Part shown: positions 7,745 to 15,986 of the stretch, one piece after another
Layout: each line of letters opens with the position of its first letter
Numbering within the stretch: position 1 is the stretch's first letter
Assembly: GCF_024346375.1 (NCBI RefSeq)
Contig: NZ_JAGQCV010000016.1
Span: forward strand, 1 to 44,635
Direction: 5' to 3'
Length of the DNA stretch: 44,635 bases
Origin: Synechococcus sp. ATX 2A4
GTDB taxonomy: Bacteria; Cyanobacteriota; Cyanobacteriia; PCC-6307; Cyanobiaceae
The notes under the pieces: generated by a model
What the model was told of the DNA's origin: nothing
Seen by the model: only the letters and a program-made list of their open reading frames with translations
The model's database searches: none
Program-made: the position numbers and the translations under genes

Positions 7745-9355
7745 ATGAAACTCTTCCAGCAACTGCTGCTGGCACCTGCCGCTCTGGGGCTTCTCTCCCC
7801 GATGGCCGTGTCCGCTGCAGAACTCAACCTCGACGGCGTCAACCAGTACGCCACTGAGGAGCAAGTCACCAGCATCAACCAGTTCTCCGACGTTCAGCCC
7901 ACTGAGTGGGCCTACCAGGCGCTCTCGAACCTGATCGAGCGCTACGGCTGCGTCGCCGGTTATCCCGACGGCACCTTCCGCGGCAAGCAAGCCCTCAGCC
8001 GCTGGGAAGCAGCTGCTCTGCTCAACGCCTGCCTCGATCGCGTCACTGAGGTGACCGACGAGCTGCGCCGTCTGCTCAAGGAATTCGAAGCCGAACTGGC
8101 CGTGCTCAAGGGCCGTGTCGATGGCCTCGAAGCCAAAGTCGGCGAACTGGAAGCCAATCAGTTCTCCACCACCACCAAGCTGAGCGGCAAAGCCACCTTC
8201 GTGATTGGCGCCAACGCTTTTGGTGGTTCCAACGCCCAAGGCCTTCTTGGAGTCACCCGTAACCAGCAGGGCGCTACCGCCTTCAACTACGACCTCCAGC
8301 TTGATTTCAACACCAGCTTCACCGGCAAAGACCTGCTGCGCACCCGCCTGCGCGCCGGTAACTTCGGCTCCTCCCCTTGGGGCAATGGTCCTGTCGGCCT
8401 CAACGCCCTTGAAGCCGGCTTTGAAGAGCCTTCCGGTGCCGATAGCGTCGGCATCAACCGCCTCTTCTACCAATTCCCCATCGGCACCGGCTTCACCGCC
8501 ACCGTGGGTGGCCGTGTCCGTCAGGACGACATGCTGGCTGTCTGGCCGAGCGTGTATCCCGCTGACACCGTTCTCGACATCTTCACCTACGCCGGCGCTC
8601 CCGGTGCCTACAGCCTTGCCCTCGGCTCAGGTGCTGGCCTCTGGTGGCAGAAGGACGGCTTCAGCGTCAGCGCTAACTACGTTGCTGTGAACGGCAACTC
8701 AGGCAACCCCAGCGAGGGTGGCATCGGCACCTCCGGCTCGGCTCAGACCGGTACCGTCCAGGTTGCCTACACCCAGCCCAACTACGGTCTGGCTGTTGCC
8801 TACGTCTATACCAGCCCTGAAGCTGGTCAGGCTGGCCTCTACGGCGGCAACGGCACCCCGCTGGCTGTCACCGGCTTTGCCCTTTCCAGCGCCGTCAACT
8901 CCATTGGCGTCAGCGGTTACTGGCAACCCTCCACCTCTGGCTTCGTCCCCTCGATCAGCGCTGGTTGGGGCCTCAACTCCCACAAGGCCACCTTCGCTTC
9001 CGCTGGCAACCCTGCTAATGGCGGCCTGGCGAACGTGATCGACGGCGCCCAGACCCAGTCCTGGTACGTGGGCCTGCAGTGGAGCGATGTGTTCATCAAG
9101 GGCAACGCAGCTGGCATGGCCGTCGGCCAGGCCACCTTCCTCACCCAGTCGGGTGACGACTCGGCGCTGTCCCCCAACGACGGCAACTACGCCTGGGAGT
9201 GGTGGTACAAGTTCCAGGTCACCGACAACATCAGCGTGACCCCTGCCATCTTCTACCTGAGTGCACCGCTCGGCCAAACCATCCGAGGTACTGGTTTCAA
9301 CGACGCCACGCTGACCAACTTCGGCGGCCTCGTCAAGACCACCTTCAAGTTCTGA
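7745..9355 (+). CDS. SLH-domain outer membrane porin (iron-uptake porin type), copy 1
   Basis: 536 residues from ATG 7745, preceded by GTGAGGAC 5 nt away. Signal peptide with likely cleavage after VSA (about residue 25). An SLH domain follows (about residues 45-105: FSDVQPTEWAYQAL, then GCVAGYPDGTFRG), which in cyanobacteria ties the outer membrane to the cell wall. Next is a short coiled coil (ELRRLLKEFEAELAVLKGRV), then an OprB-type beta-barrel ending in TTFKF with the terminal Phe used for barrel assembly. It forms a channel for small solutes or ions in the outer membrane. It has its own terminator and a paralogue directly downstream. It probably has its own promoter in 7580-7744, which I could not fix. 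Confidence 0.93.
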   Translation: MKLFQQLLLAPAALGLLSPMAVSAAELNLDGVNQYATEEQVTSINQFSDVQPTEWAYQALSNLIERYGCVAGYPDGTFRGKQALSRWEAAALLNACLDRVTEVTDELRRLLKEFEAELAVLKGRVDGLEAKVGELEANQFSTTTKLSGKATFVIGANAFGGSNAQGLLGVTRNQQGATAFNYDLQLDFNTSFTGKDLLRTRLRAGNFGSSPWGNGPVGLNALEAGFEEPSGADSVGINRLFYQFPIGTGFTATVGGRVRQDDMLAVWPSVYPADTVLDIFTYAGAPGAYSLALGSGAGLWWQKDGFSVSANYVAVNGNSGNPSEGGIGTSGSAQTGTVQVAYTQPNYGLAVAYVYTSPEAGQAGLYGGNGTPLAVTGFALSSAVNSIGVSGYWQPSTSGFVPSISAGWGLNSHKATFASAGNPANGGLANVIDGAQTQSWYVGLQWSDVFIKGNAAGMAVGQATFLTQSGDDSALSPNDGNYAWEWWYKFQVTDNISVTPAIFYLSAPLGQTIRGTGFNDATLTNFGGLVKTTFKF

Positions 9356-9459
9356 TCCTGTCCCTCTTCACTTGAATCGTTCGGCCTGAGCCCCTCACAC
9401 ATTGCTCAGGCCACTACGACCAATTTGAGTGAACGACCATCGGCTAATCAGGTCATTGA

Positions 9460-9483
9460 CCCCACCATCAGGTGGGGTTTTTT
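9460..9483 (+). terminator. Rho-independent terminator after porin 1
   Basis: Perfect 7-bp stem CCCCACC/GGTGGGG with loop ATCA, followed by six T, about 100 bp past the stop. It separates the two porin transcripts. Confidence 0.92.
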
Positions 9484-9644
9484 ATTGGCCAAATCCCAGG
9501 TGCGGTCTCGAATGTGACCAAAATCACCGCGTGTAGCCTGGGATACTTCATCGGGTAGCTCAGGACAGGCGGAAGGCGTGACCAGTTCATACAATCTGCA
9601 TGCTTCACTACAGAAGCATCCCCTCAATTGGTGTGAGGACTCTC

Positions 9645-11306
9645 ATGAATCGCCTTCAGCACTTGTTGCTGGCTCCTGCCGCTCTTGGCCTGCTCGCCCC
9701 CGTGGCAGCTTCGGCTTCGGACCTGAACATGGATGGCGTCAATCGCTATGCCAATGTCAAGGAACAGGTCACCAGCATCAATCAGTTTTCTGATGTTCAG
9801 CCCACCGAGTGGGCCTATCAGGCGCTCTCCAACCTGATCGAGCGTTACGGCTGCGTCGCCGGTTATCCCGACGGTACCTTCCGCGGCAAGCAAGCCCTCA
9901 GCCGCTGGGAAGCCGCTGCTCTGCTCAACGCCTGCCTTGATCGCGTCACTGAGGTGACCGACGAGCTGCGTCGCCTGCTCAAGGAATTCGAAGCTGAACT
10001 CGCCGTGCTGAAGGGCCGGGTGGATGGCCTCGAAGCCAAGGTGGGTGAACTGGAAGCCACCCAGTTCTCCACCACCACCAAACTCCGAGGTCAGGCCACC
10101 TTCGTGCTGGGTGCCGTCAATGCCGGTGGCAACAGCACCAGCACGGCTTTCGGCACGGCCACCGGCAACCGGGCGCGTGAAAACTACAACGCCCAGTTCG
10201 GCGCCACCACCTTCAACTATGACGTTCGCCTGAACTTCAACACGAGTTTCACCGGTAAGGACCTGCTCCTCACCCGCCTGCGCGCGAACAACTTCAACAA
10301 CGCCTTCAATGGCCGGGGTGTGAACCTCACGGCCCTTGATGTTGCCGGCAACAGCGATGATTCGGTCTTCATTGATCGTCTCTTCTACCGCTTCCCCGTT
10401 GGCAAGGACTTCACGTTCACTCTTGGCGCCAGGGCTCGCGGCACCGAGATGCTGGCTGTCACCCCTTCGGCGTACGGCCGGGCCGACAAGATCCTTGATC
10501 TGTTCAGCCTTCATGGCGCTCCTGGCGTCTACAACAAGGCCACTGGCCCTGCGGCCGGCATCATCTGGAGGCAAACCGTTCCCAAGGGAAGAGCTCGCTT
10601 CAGCGCCAGTGCCAGCTACACGGCTCAACAGGGTTTCTCCGGCACCGCCTTCGATGGCAACCCTGACGCCTGCTCCAGCGCCGAGGGCGGCATCGGCACG
10701 GATTGCGCCCGCGGCAACATCCTGGCTCAGCTGAACTACACCGCCCCCCAGTGGAACATCTCGGCGGCTTACCGCTACGGCCAACAGGCCACCAACTTCC
10801 GTCGCGGCACCAACTTCGTCGCTTCGAACAGCTGGTTCCTGGCCAGTGGTGATTCCAACAGCGTGGCGGTGAACGCCTACTGGCAGCCCAAGAAAGGTGG
10901 TTTCATCCCCTCGATCAGCCTCGGCTGGGGCCTCAACAGCCTTTCCGGCAACGAGACGCGCTCCAGCGGCGTTGAATTCGCCACGCCCTTCGTGAGCGAG
11001 TCGCAAAGCTGGTTCGTTGGCCTTGAGTGGAAGGACCTCTTCGCCAAGGGCAACGCTGCCGGCATGGCCGTGGGTCAGCCGGTGTTCGCCACCCAGCTGA
11101 AGTCAGGCACCACCGCTGGGCTCAACACCAGCCCGGATGACGGCAACTATGTCTGGGAGTGGTGGTACAAGTTCCAAGTGACCGACAACATCTCGATCAC
11201 TCCGGCGATCTTCTACCTCAGCCGTCCCCTCGGCCAGCTCACCGGCCCCAGCGATCAGTCCTTCAGCGTGTTCGGCGGCCTCGTGCAGACCACCTTCAAG
11301 TTCTGA
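9645..11306 (+). CDS. SLH-domain outer membrane porin, copy 2
   Basis: 553 residues from ATG 9645, with the same GTGAGGAC ribosome binding site as copy 1; the upstream in-frame ATG at 9600 has none and would spoil the signal peptide. Likely cleavage after ASA (about residue 24). SLH domain, coiled coil and OprB-type barrel as in copy 1, ending TTFKF. From EQVTSINQF through GELEA (about 100 residues) the protein is the same as copy 1, while the barrel differs throughout, including longer loops and extra Cys residues near the middle. The two porins likely share a cell-wall anchor but differ in pore or loops. Confidence 0.93.
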   Translation: MNRLQHLLLAPAALGLLAPVAASASDLNMDGVNRYANVKEQVTSINQFSDVQPTEWAYQALSNLIERYGCVAGYPDGTFRGKQALSRWEAAALLNACLDRVTEVTDELRRLLKEFEAELAVLKGRVDGLEAKVGELEATQFSTTTKLRGQATFVLGAVNAGGNSTSTAFGTATGNRARENYNAQFGATTFNYDVRLNFNTSFTGKDLLLTRLRANNFNNAFNGRGVNLTALDVAGNSDDSVFIDRLFYRFPVGKDFTFTLGARARGTEMLAVTPSAYGRADKILDLFSLHGAPGVYNKATGPAAGIIWRQTVPKGRARFSASASYTAQQGFSGTAFDGNPDACSSAEGGIGTDCARGNILAQLNYTAPQWNISAAYRYGQQATNFRRGTNFVASNSWFLASGDSNSVAVNAYWQPKKGGFIPSISLGWGLNSLSGNETRSSGVEFATPFVSESQSWFVGLEWKDLFAKGNAAGMAVGQPVFATQLKSGTTAGLNTSPDDGNYVWEWWYKFQVTDNISITPAIFYLSRPLGQLTGPSDQSFSVFGGLVQTTFKF

Positions 11307-11346
11307 AGACCGGTTCTCCAGTTCAACCCTCCTCACACACCACACG

Positions 11347-11373
11347 GCCTCCCGGAAACGGGGGGCTTTTTTT
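11347..11373 (+). terminator. Rho-independent terminator after porin 2
   Basis: 8-bp stem GCCTCCCG/CGGGGGGC (one T-G pair) with a GAAA loop and seven T, about 40 bp after the stop. Confidence 0.92.
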
Positions 11374-11423
11374 CGCGTTTGCGCTCCAGCGTGGAGATGA
11401 TGGCACCGCTCCCGGGCTGTTGG

Positions 11424-12119
11424 ATGGCCACTCCTCCCACCTCCGCCAACCCCTATGCCGTGCTCGGTGTGGGCGCCCAGGCCAGCGCCGCCGAAATCAA
11501 GGCGGCCTACCGGCAGCTGGTGAAGCGGCACCACCCGGATGCCGGCGGCGATGCGGCCACGATCGTGGCGCTCAATGCCGCCTGGGAGGTCTTGGGCGAC
11601 CTTGAGCGTCGCCGTCTCTACGACAGCACCCACAGCCCTGGGCTGGGCGGCGGCAGGCCGACGTCTGTGCGGGGTGTGCGCGTGCAGGCCCCAGCCCCCG
11701 ACAGCCGCGGCGCGGCCCGCGACGGGGAACTGCTGGTGTGGCTGCAGCGGGTGTATGCGCCGATCGACCGGCTGCTCGGGCAGGTGATCCTGGCCTTCCC
11801 GGGTGAGCTGCGCGCCCTCGCCGCCGACCCCTACGACGACCTGCTCATGGAGGCGTTCTGCGCCTTCCTGGAACAGAGCAAGGCCAAGCTCGACAAAGTG
11901 CAGACGCTTTACAGCTCCATGGCCTGTCCGTCGTCGGCCAAGGGATTTGGCCTGAGCCTCTACCACTGCCTCAGCCAGGTGGAAGATGCCTTGGCGGAAC
12001 TGGAGCGCTACACCCTCGGCTACGTGGACAGCTACCTCCACGACGGCCGCGAGATGCTGCGCGAAGCCAAGCGCCGCCGCAGCCTGATGAAGGAGGAGCG
12101 GCGCCGGCTGGATCTCTGA
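11424..12119 (+). CDS. J-domain (DnaJ-like) protein
   Basis: 231 residues if ATG 11424 is used (MATPPTSANPY); GTG/ATG codons at 11391-11400 are alternatives, and none has a clear ribosome binding site. A J-domain at about residues 9-70 (NPYAVLGV, AAYRQLVKRHHPD with the HPD motif that stimulates DnaK ATPase, then RRRLYD). The remaining 150 residues are helical and end in a basic/acidic stretch; there is no Gly/Phe region or zinc finger, so it is a type-III J-protein, not the general DnaJ. Client unknown. It converges on ndhO with 6 bp between stops. Confidence 0.85.
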   Translation: MATPPTSANPYAVLGVGAQASAAEIKAAYRQLVKRHHPDAGGDAATIVALNAAWEVLGDLERRRLYDSTHSPGLGGGRPTSVRGVRVQAPAPDSRGAARDGELLVWLQRVYAPIDRLLGQVILAFPGELRALAADPYDDLLMEAFCAFLEQSKAKLDKVQTLYSSMACPSSAKGFGLSLYHCLSQVEDALAELERYTLGYVDSYLHDGREMLREAKRRRSLMKEERRRLDL

Positions 12120-12125
12120 TGTGGT

Positions 12126-12368
12126 TCAGCAGGCTTCGAGCTGATCGAGCTGCAGCCACACATCAGGCACGGGCAGGCGCCAACGCAGCTGGGCGTAATC
12201 GCCTTTCACGGCGAGCACTTCGCCGGGCCCCTCGAACAGGTAGGCCGGTGGCGTGGGATCGCTGGCCGCCGCTTCCAGGCTGCCGGCGTATAGCGCCGCA
12301 TTCACCTTCACCAGGCTGCCTTTCTTGATCGGTGCGGGCTTGATCGGGGCGGGTGCGGTGTCAGCCAT
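12126..12368 (-). CDS. ndhO: NAD(P)H-quinone oxidoreductase subunit O
   Basis: 80 residues from ATG 12368 (a GTG lies one codon before). It matches NdhO closely: IKKGSLVKVNAALYAGSLEA, PPAYLFEGPGEVLAVKGDYA and the end VWLQLDQLEAC. NdhO is a small peripheral subunit specific to the cyanobacterial and chloroplast NDH-1 complex, which runs cyclic electron flow, respiration and CO2 uptake at the thylakoid. The usual length is about 70-80. It is divergent from the TIGR01777 gene, with about 95 bp between them holding both promoters. Confidence 0.95.
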   Translation of the reverse strand: MADTAPAPIKPAPIKKGSLVKVNAALYAGSLEAAASDPTPPAYLFEGPGEVLAVKGDYAQLRWRLPVPDVWLQLDQLEAC

Positions 12369-12464
12369 CACGACAGTGATCGATGCGCGCAGGTTAGGGC
12401 CCCTCTCCGGTCGCCTCGGCCACCGGTGCCAGCCCTACCGTTGAACCAGTGCGTCCTCCCTGCT

Positions 12465-13409
12465 GTGCGGCTGTTTCTGCTCGGATGTACCGGCTTCATC
12501 GGCCGTGAACTGGTGCCCCTGCTGCAGCGGAAAGGGCACAGCTGCACCCTGCTGAGCCGGCAGCCGGCCAGCGCCAGCGCCGGGGGCGGCTCCGGCTCCG
12601 GCAGTGTGGTCCGGCTCCAGGGAGATCCCGCTGACTCCGCCACCTGGAGGCGCCCCGACGTGCTCGAGGCCCTGGCCGATGCCGAGGGGGTGGTGAACCT
12701 GGCCGGTGAGCCGATCGCCGACCAGCGCTGGACCCCGGAGCACCGCCAGCGCCTGCTCGACAGCCGGCTGGTGACCACCACGGAGCTTGTGGAGGCCATG
12801 GGCCGCTTGAGCACCCCGCCTCTTGTGCTCGTCAATGGCTCGGCCGTGGGCTACTACGGCAACAGCCCGAGCGGCAGTTTCACCGAGGCCTCACCGCCGG
12901 CGGCCGACTTTCTCGGCCAGCTCTGCGCCCAGTGGGAGGCGGCAGCCGATCGCGCCACCTTGGGCATCCGAGTCGTGAAGCTGCGCATCGGCATCGTGCT
13001 TGGCGCCGACGGTGGCGCCCTCGGCAAAATGCTGCCGGTGTTCCGCACCGGCTTCGGGGGGCCCGTGGGTTCGGGCCGCCAGTGGATGAGCTGGATCGAG
13101 CGCACCGATCTGTGCCGGCTGATCGCCGCCGCCCTGGTGGATCCGGCCTTCGCAGGTGCTTACAACGCCGTGGCACCCACGCCCGTCACCATGCAGGCCT
13201 TCGCTGCCAGCCTGGGGCAAGTGCTGGGCCGCCCGAGCCTGCTGCCGGTGCCGGCTCCGGTGCTGCAGCTGCTGCTCGGCGACGGCGCCAAGGTGGTGCT
13301 TGAAGGGCAGCAAGTGGTGCCCGAACGCCTGCAGAAGCAGGGGTTCAGCTTCCAGTATCCGGATGTTGCTTCTGCGCTCGCCGCTGCCACCAGCCCAGGA
13401 TCCCGCTGA
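12465..13409 (+). CDS. TIGR01777 family NAD(P)-binding epimerase-like protein
   Basis: 314 residues from GTG 12465 (MRLFLLGCTGFIGREL); a GTG at 12426 would add 13 residues ahead of the Rossmann strand. The dinucleotide loop GCTGFIG is at residues 7-13, NLAGEPIADQRW near residue 80 and NGSAVGYYG near 125. These are marks of the TIGR01777/SDR39U1 (YfcH, formerly 'SulA-like') family of extended short-chain dehydrogenases. Its substrate is not known; plant and cyanobacterial members are often linked to plastid division or membrane biology. Its last 65 bp overlap the 3' end of the convergent two-TM gene. Confidence 0.9.
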   Translation: MRLFLLGCTGFIGRELVPLLQRKGHSCTLLSRQPASASAGGGSGSGSVVRLQGDPADSATWRRPDVLEALADAEGVVNLAGEPIADQRWTPEHRQRLLDSRLVTTTELVEAMGRLSTPPLVLVNGSAVGYYGNSPSGSFTEASPPAADFLGQLCAQWEAAADRATLGIRVVKLRIGIVLGADGGALGKMLPVFRTGFGGPVGSGRQWMSWIERTDLCRLIAAALVDPAFAGAYNAVAPTPVTMQAFAASLGQVLGRPSLLPVPAPVLQLLLGDGAKVVLEGQQVVPERLQKQGFSFQYPDVASALAAATSPGSR

Positions 13410-13623
13410 GCACGGCTGCCGCCATCAGCAGGCCGATCGCCGGGGTGAACAGAGGCTCCCACAGCTGCTGAAACAGCTTCAGGGGCGCCTCAACATTGCG
13501 GCTGTGCAGGGCGATCGCCAAGCCGAACCACACGGCTCCAGCGATCACCAGAAACACATTGGCCACCAGGAGGTTGTCGAGCCAGCCCTTCAGGCGAACG
13601 CTCAGGGATTGCGGCTCAGACAT
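13345..13623 (-). CDS. Small two-helix membrane protein, function unknown
   Basis: 92 residues. Two hydrophobic segments (about residues 18-40 and 60-78) joined by a short loop, ending in a basic, glutamine-rich tail. I do not recognise a named family. The start ATG 13623 overlaps the stop of the LpxB-like gene by 8 bp, so it is probably translationally coupled and last in the TPR/LpxB-like operon. The 3' end overlaps the convergent epimerase gene by 65 bp. Confidence 0.65.
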   Translation of the reverse strand: MSEPQSLSVRLKGWLDNLLVANVFLVIAGAVWFGLAIALHSRNVEAPLKLFQQLWEPLFTPAIGLLMAAAVLSGILGWWQRRAQKQHPDTGS

Positions 13624-14851
13624 CGCTCAACACCGCATGGATCTCTCGGACCATCCTGGCAGCGCCGCCGGGACCCCCGATGCGCTCGAGGCCATTGCGG
13701 CGGCAGCGTTCTGCAAAGGCGGGGTCCGCCAGGGCGGTGAGCAGGCCGGTGGCCAGGGCCGCCGTGCCGGCCAGGCTGGCTTTTGAACCGGGCTCGCCAT
13801 CGCTGCAGGCCAGCGACGGACCCAGCAGCCGGCGTTGCGCCTCGGCGAAGCTGACCGTGAATTGCGGGCCCTGGCCCACCAGTTGCAGCACCGGTTTGCC
13901 CAGTCCCACGGCCTGTTCGGCCGCCGTGCCGGTCATGGAGAGCAGCAGGTCGCTCTGCTGCACCACCGCCGCGAAGCCCCCCCACACCAGGTGCAGCACC
14001 AGCGGACCCCGTTCCAGCCGGTCGCCCTGCAGGGTCCACCCCAGCGGGGCGGCGCACTGGGCCACCAGCTCACGCTGAAGATCCTTCACCAGCGCTGCCA
14101 CCAGTTCAAGCCGCTGCCGTTGCTGCCACGACGGCGGCAGCCGCACCAGCACCTTCAGCATCAGTTCCAGATTGCGCAGCGCTTCCGGCAGCCGGCTGCC
14201 CGGCAACAGGCCCAGCAGCCTGGCCCCGGTGCTGAGACGCGGCTCCAATGGCTGCAGCGGTGCCGCCGGCTCCAGCGCCCGGTCCAGGAACGGGTTGCCG
14301 AGGAAGTGCACCGGGCGGCCCAGCTGGGCCGTGAGATCGGTGGCGGTGAGGCTGTCGCGGCTGTACACCCGCTGGAAGCGGGCGTTGCGCAGGCACCACC
14401 CGCAGGGCCAGGGCAGGCGCAACCGCCCTTCGTAATGGCTGGAATAGGCCACCAGATAGGTGACCACAGGCCGGCAGCTCAACCAGGCCGCCAGCACCGG
14501 CAGCACATCGCCGATCACCACGACCAGGTCGAAACGCCGCGACTGGGTGAGGAACAGGACTAGGCGCCTGATCACGTAAGTCACCTGCCCCTGGAACAGC
14601 TCCGTGAGGCGGCCCGCCAGGCTTGTGTAGCCCAGTCCACCGGTGCTGTAGGTGCGGGTGCGGCCCAACACCGGCACCCCCGCCTGCTGGTAGGCGTGCC
14701 CGTGGCCCACCAGGGGCAGTGCCGCCACCTCGGCCCCGCTTGCCAGCAGCTCCTGGCCGATCAGGCTGCCGCTGAGGTCTTCCCCATGACCATTGCTGAT
14801 CAGCAGGATGCGTTTCGTGGCCGTTGCTGGGGGCGACACCGTCCCGTTCAC
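13616..14851 (-). CDS. Lipid-A-disaccharide synthase-related protein (TIGR03492 type)
   Basis: 411 residues from GTG 14851. The N-terminus RILLISNGHGEDLSGSLIG, the YSTGGLGYTSLAGRLTEL stretch, and a C-terminal GT-B half with LLSMTGTAAEQAVGLGKPV match a cyanobacterial and plant family that resembles the glycosyltransferase LpxB. TIGR03492 members are not proven lipid A enzymes. Likely a GT-B glycosyltransferase acting at the membrane, substrate unknown. GTG overlaps the TPR gene stop as GTGA, so translation is coupled; the two-TM gene overlaps its own stop. Confidence 0.85.
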   Translation of the reverse strand: MNGTVSPPATATKRILLISNGHGEDLSGSLIGQELLASGAEVAALPLVGHGHAYQQAGVPVLGRTRTYSTGGLGYTSLAGRLTELFQGQVTYVIRRLVLFLTQSRRFDLVVVIGDVLPVLAAWLSCRPVVTYLVAYSSHYEGRLRLPWPCGWCLRNARFQRVYSRDSLTATDLTAQLGRPVHFLGNPFLDRALEPAAPLQPLEPRLSTGARLLGLLPGSRLPEALRNLELMLKVLVRLPPSWQQRQRLELVAALVKDLQRELVAQCAAPLGWTLQGDRLERGPLVLHLVWGGFAAVVQQSDLLLSMTGTAAEQAVGLGKPVLQLVGQGPQFTVSFAEAQRRLLGPSLACSDGEPGSKASLAGTAALATGLLTALADPAFAERCRRNGLERIGGPGGAARMVREIHAVLSDV

Positions 14852-15273
14852 CCCTTCAGCCAGGCCTTCACCTTCTCCAGCGCTCCCCAGCCGGGCCGCC
14901 GCCGGAGGCCATCGGCGATCGATTCCTGCAGCTCGTTGCCCAGCTCGGGCGCCACGGCCGTGACCCTCAGAACCATGTCGATGTGTTCGCGCACGCCCTT
15001 GGCGCCGGTTTCGAGCATGGCCACCGAAAGATTCACCCGCGACTGTGGATCCTGCGGATTGAGTTTCACGGCCATGCGCGCTGAACGCAGGGCCGCCACA
15101 GGCTGATCGTCGAGCAGCTGCAGCCAGGCCAGGCAGGTCCAGCCCGCAGCCAGCCGCGGGGCGGCGTCGGTGATCGCCTGGAATTCGGGGATCAGTTCGG
15201 CGGGCTCGTCACCTTCCTGGTAGCGGCGAATGGCCTGCTCGAAGGCGGATTCAGTGGAAGCGTCCGTGGCCAT
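14848..15273 (-). CDS. TPR-like protein, cyanobacterial
   Basis: 141 residues from ATG 15273 (a GTG at 15282 would add three). It has two to three TPR-like helix pairs at about residues 25-95 ([40 protein letters not shown]) and a basic C-terminal helix ending KVKAWLKG. TPRs bind peptides or scaffold complexes; the partner is unknown. First gene of a three-gene coupled operon with the LpxB-like protein, so it may assist that enzyme (inference). Confidence 0.75.
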   Translation of the reverse strand: MATDASTESAFEQAIRRYQEGDEPAELIPEFQAITDAAPRLAAGWTCLAWLQLLDDQPVAALRSARMAVKLNPQDPQSRVNLSVAMLETGAKGVREHIDMVLRVTAVAPELGNELQESIADGLRRRPGWGALEKVKAWLKG

Positions 15274-15398
15274 CGTGGACACTGCGGCAAGGAAGTGCCC
15301 CTCAGATTCCCACGCCGTGGGCAGGAGCTCGGCCTCTCAGGCGGCCAGCAGGTGGCGGCGCCAGCCGTTGGTGCAGAGCGTTGGTTCAAGCCGTTGGC

Positions 15399-15803
15399 TC
15401 AGACCGCGAACGAGCTGCCGCAGCCGCAGGTCTGGCTGGCGTTGGGGTTGGTGAAGTTGAAGCCGCCACCAATCAGCGCGGCGCTGAAATCCAGCTGCAT
15501 TCCATAGATGTAGAGCAGGCTCTTGGGATCGCACACCACGCGGAAGCTGGGGGCTCCATCGGGTTCGTAGGTGTACACCTCATCGTCGGCGCGGATGCCG
15601 CCCGCCTCAATGAAATCCATCGTGTAGCTCATGCCGCTGCAGCCGCCGGAGCGCACGCCCACCCGCAGCAGCTTCTCTTCGCCCTGCTGCCGCATCAATG
15701 TGCCCAGCTGATGCATGGCCGGAGCGGTGATCAGGATCCCCTTGCCATCGCGGCCGGTGTGGGTGAGGGGAGCGGCAGGGGCCGTCGGGGTGGAACTGCT
15801 CAT
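15399..15803 (-). CDS. A-type iron-sulfur cluster carrier (IscA/SufA/ErpA family)
   Basis: 134 residues from ATG 15803. It contains the three Cys ligands of A-type carriers: GGCSGMSY (about residue 60) and TCGCGSSF near the C-terminus, with the fold-typical NFTNPNA before it. A low-complexity Ser/Thr/Ala/Pro N-terminus precedes it. Such proteins carry or deliver Fe-S clusters or iron to target enzymes. It is divergent from crtQ with 183 bp between starts, and that gap holds a large inverted repeat. Which A-type subgroup it is cannot be settled by eye. Confidence 0.92.
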   Translation of the reverse strand: MSSSTPTAPAAPLTHTGRDGKGILITAPAMHQLGTLMRQQGEEKLLRVGVRSGGCSGMSYTMDFIEAGGIRADDEVYTYEPDGAPSFRVVCDPKSLLYIYGMQLDFSAALIGGGFNFTNPNASQTCGCGSSFAV

Positions 15804-15840
15804 GGGCGGAGCCTGAGGAAAGTGGAAACGTCGTGCGTGC

Positions 15841-15964
15841 ACTCTATGGAGGGTGGCCGGTTTTCGAAGCCTCCGTACCCCCGCCTGGGCTCCTGCATCC
15901 CGGCGAGAACGGCCAGGCGGGAGCGGCCATCCGAACGCCGCGGCCTGCGCCGGCTCCATAGAGT
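15841..15964. repeat. Nested inverted repeats between iscA-like gene and crtQ
   Basis: Outer arms ACTCTATGGAG (15841-15851) and CTCCATAGAGT (15954-15964) are a perfect 11-bp inverted repeat. Inner arms CCCGCCTGG (15880-15888) and CCAGGCGGG (15913-15921) are a perfect 9-bp one. The sequence between also pairs in part (TTCG near 15873 with CGAA near 15931), so the 124 bp could fold as one long imperfect hairpin. It fills the divergent promoter region and ends 23 bp before the crtQ start. It may be a paired operator, a 5' leader structure for crtQ, or an old MITE-like element. Confidence 0.75.
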
Positions 15965-15986
15965 CACGTTGTTCTGGAGGTCAAGG

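Noticed and set aside
7580-8473. N-terminal extension of glycosyltransferase C to 8473
   Set aside because: This part is antisense to the porin coding region and has no membrane or transferase character; the real protein starts near 7579.
9624-11006. Minus-strand 460-codon frame over porin 2
   Set aside because: It mirrors the porin's codon pattern (Gly/Val/Ala-rich) and matches nothing.
15860-15890. Possible tRNA T-loop in GGTTTTCGAAGCC
   Set aside because: No acceptor or anticodon arms could be drawn around it; it belongs to the inverted repeat.
15381-15986. Upstream in-frame extension of crtQ
   Set aside because: It runs across the iscA-like gene on the other strand; the GGAGG site and the FAD motif fix the start at 15987.
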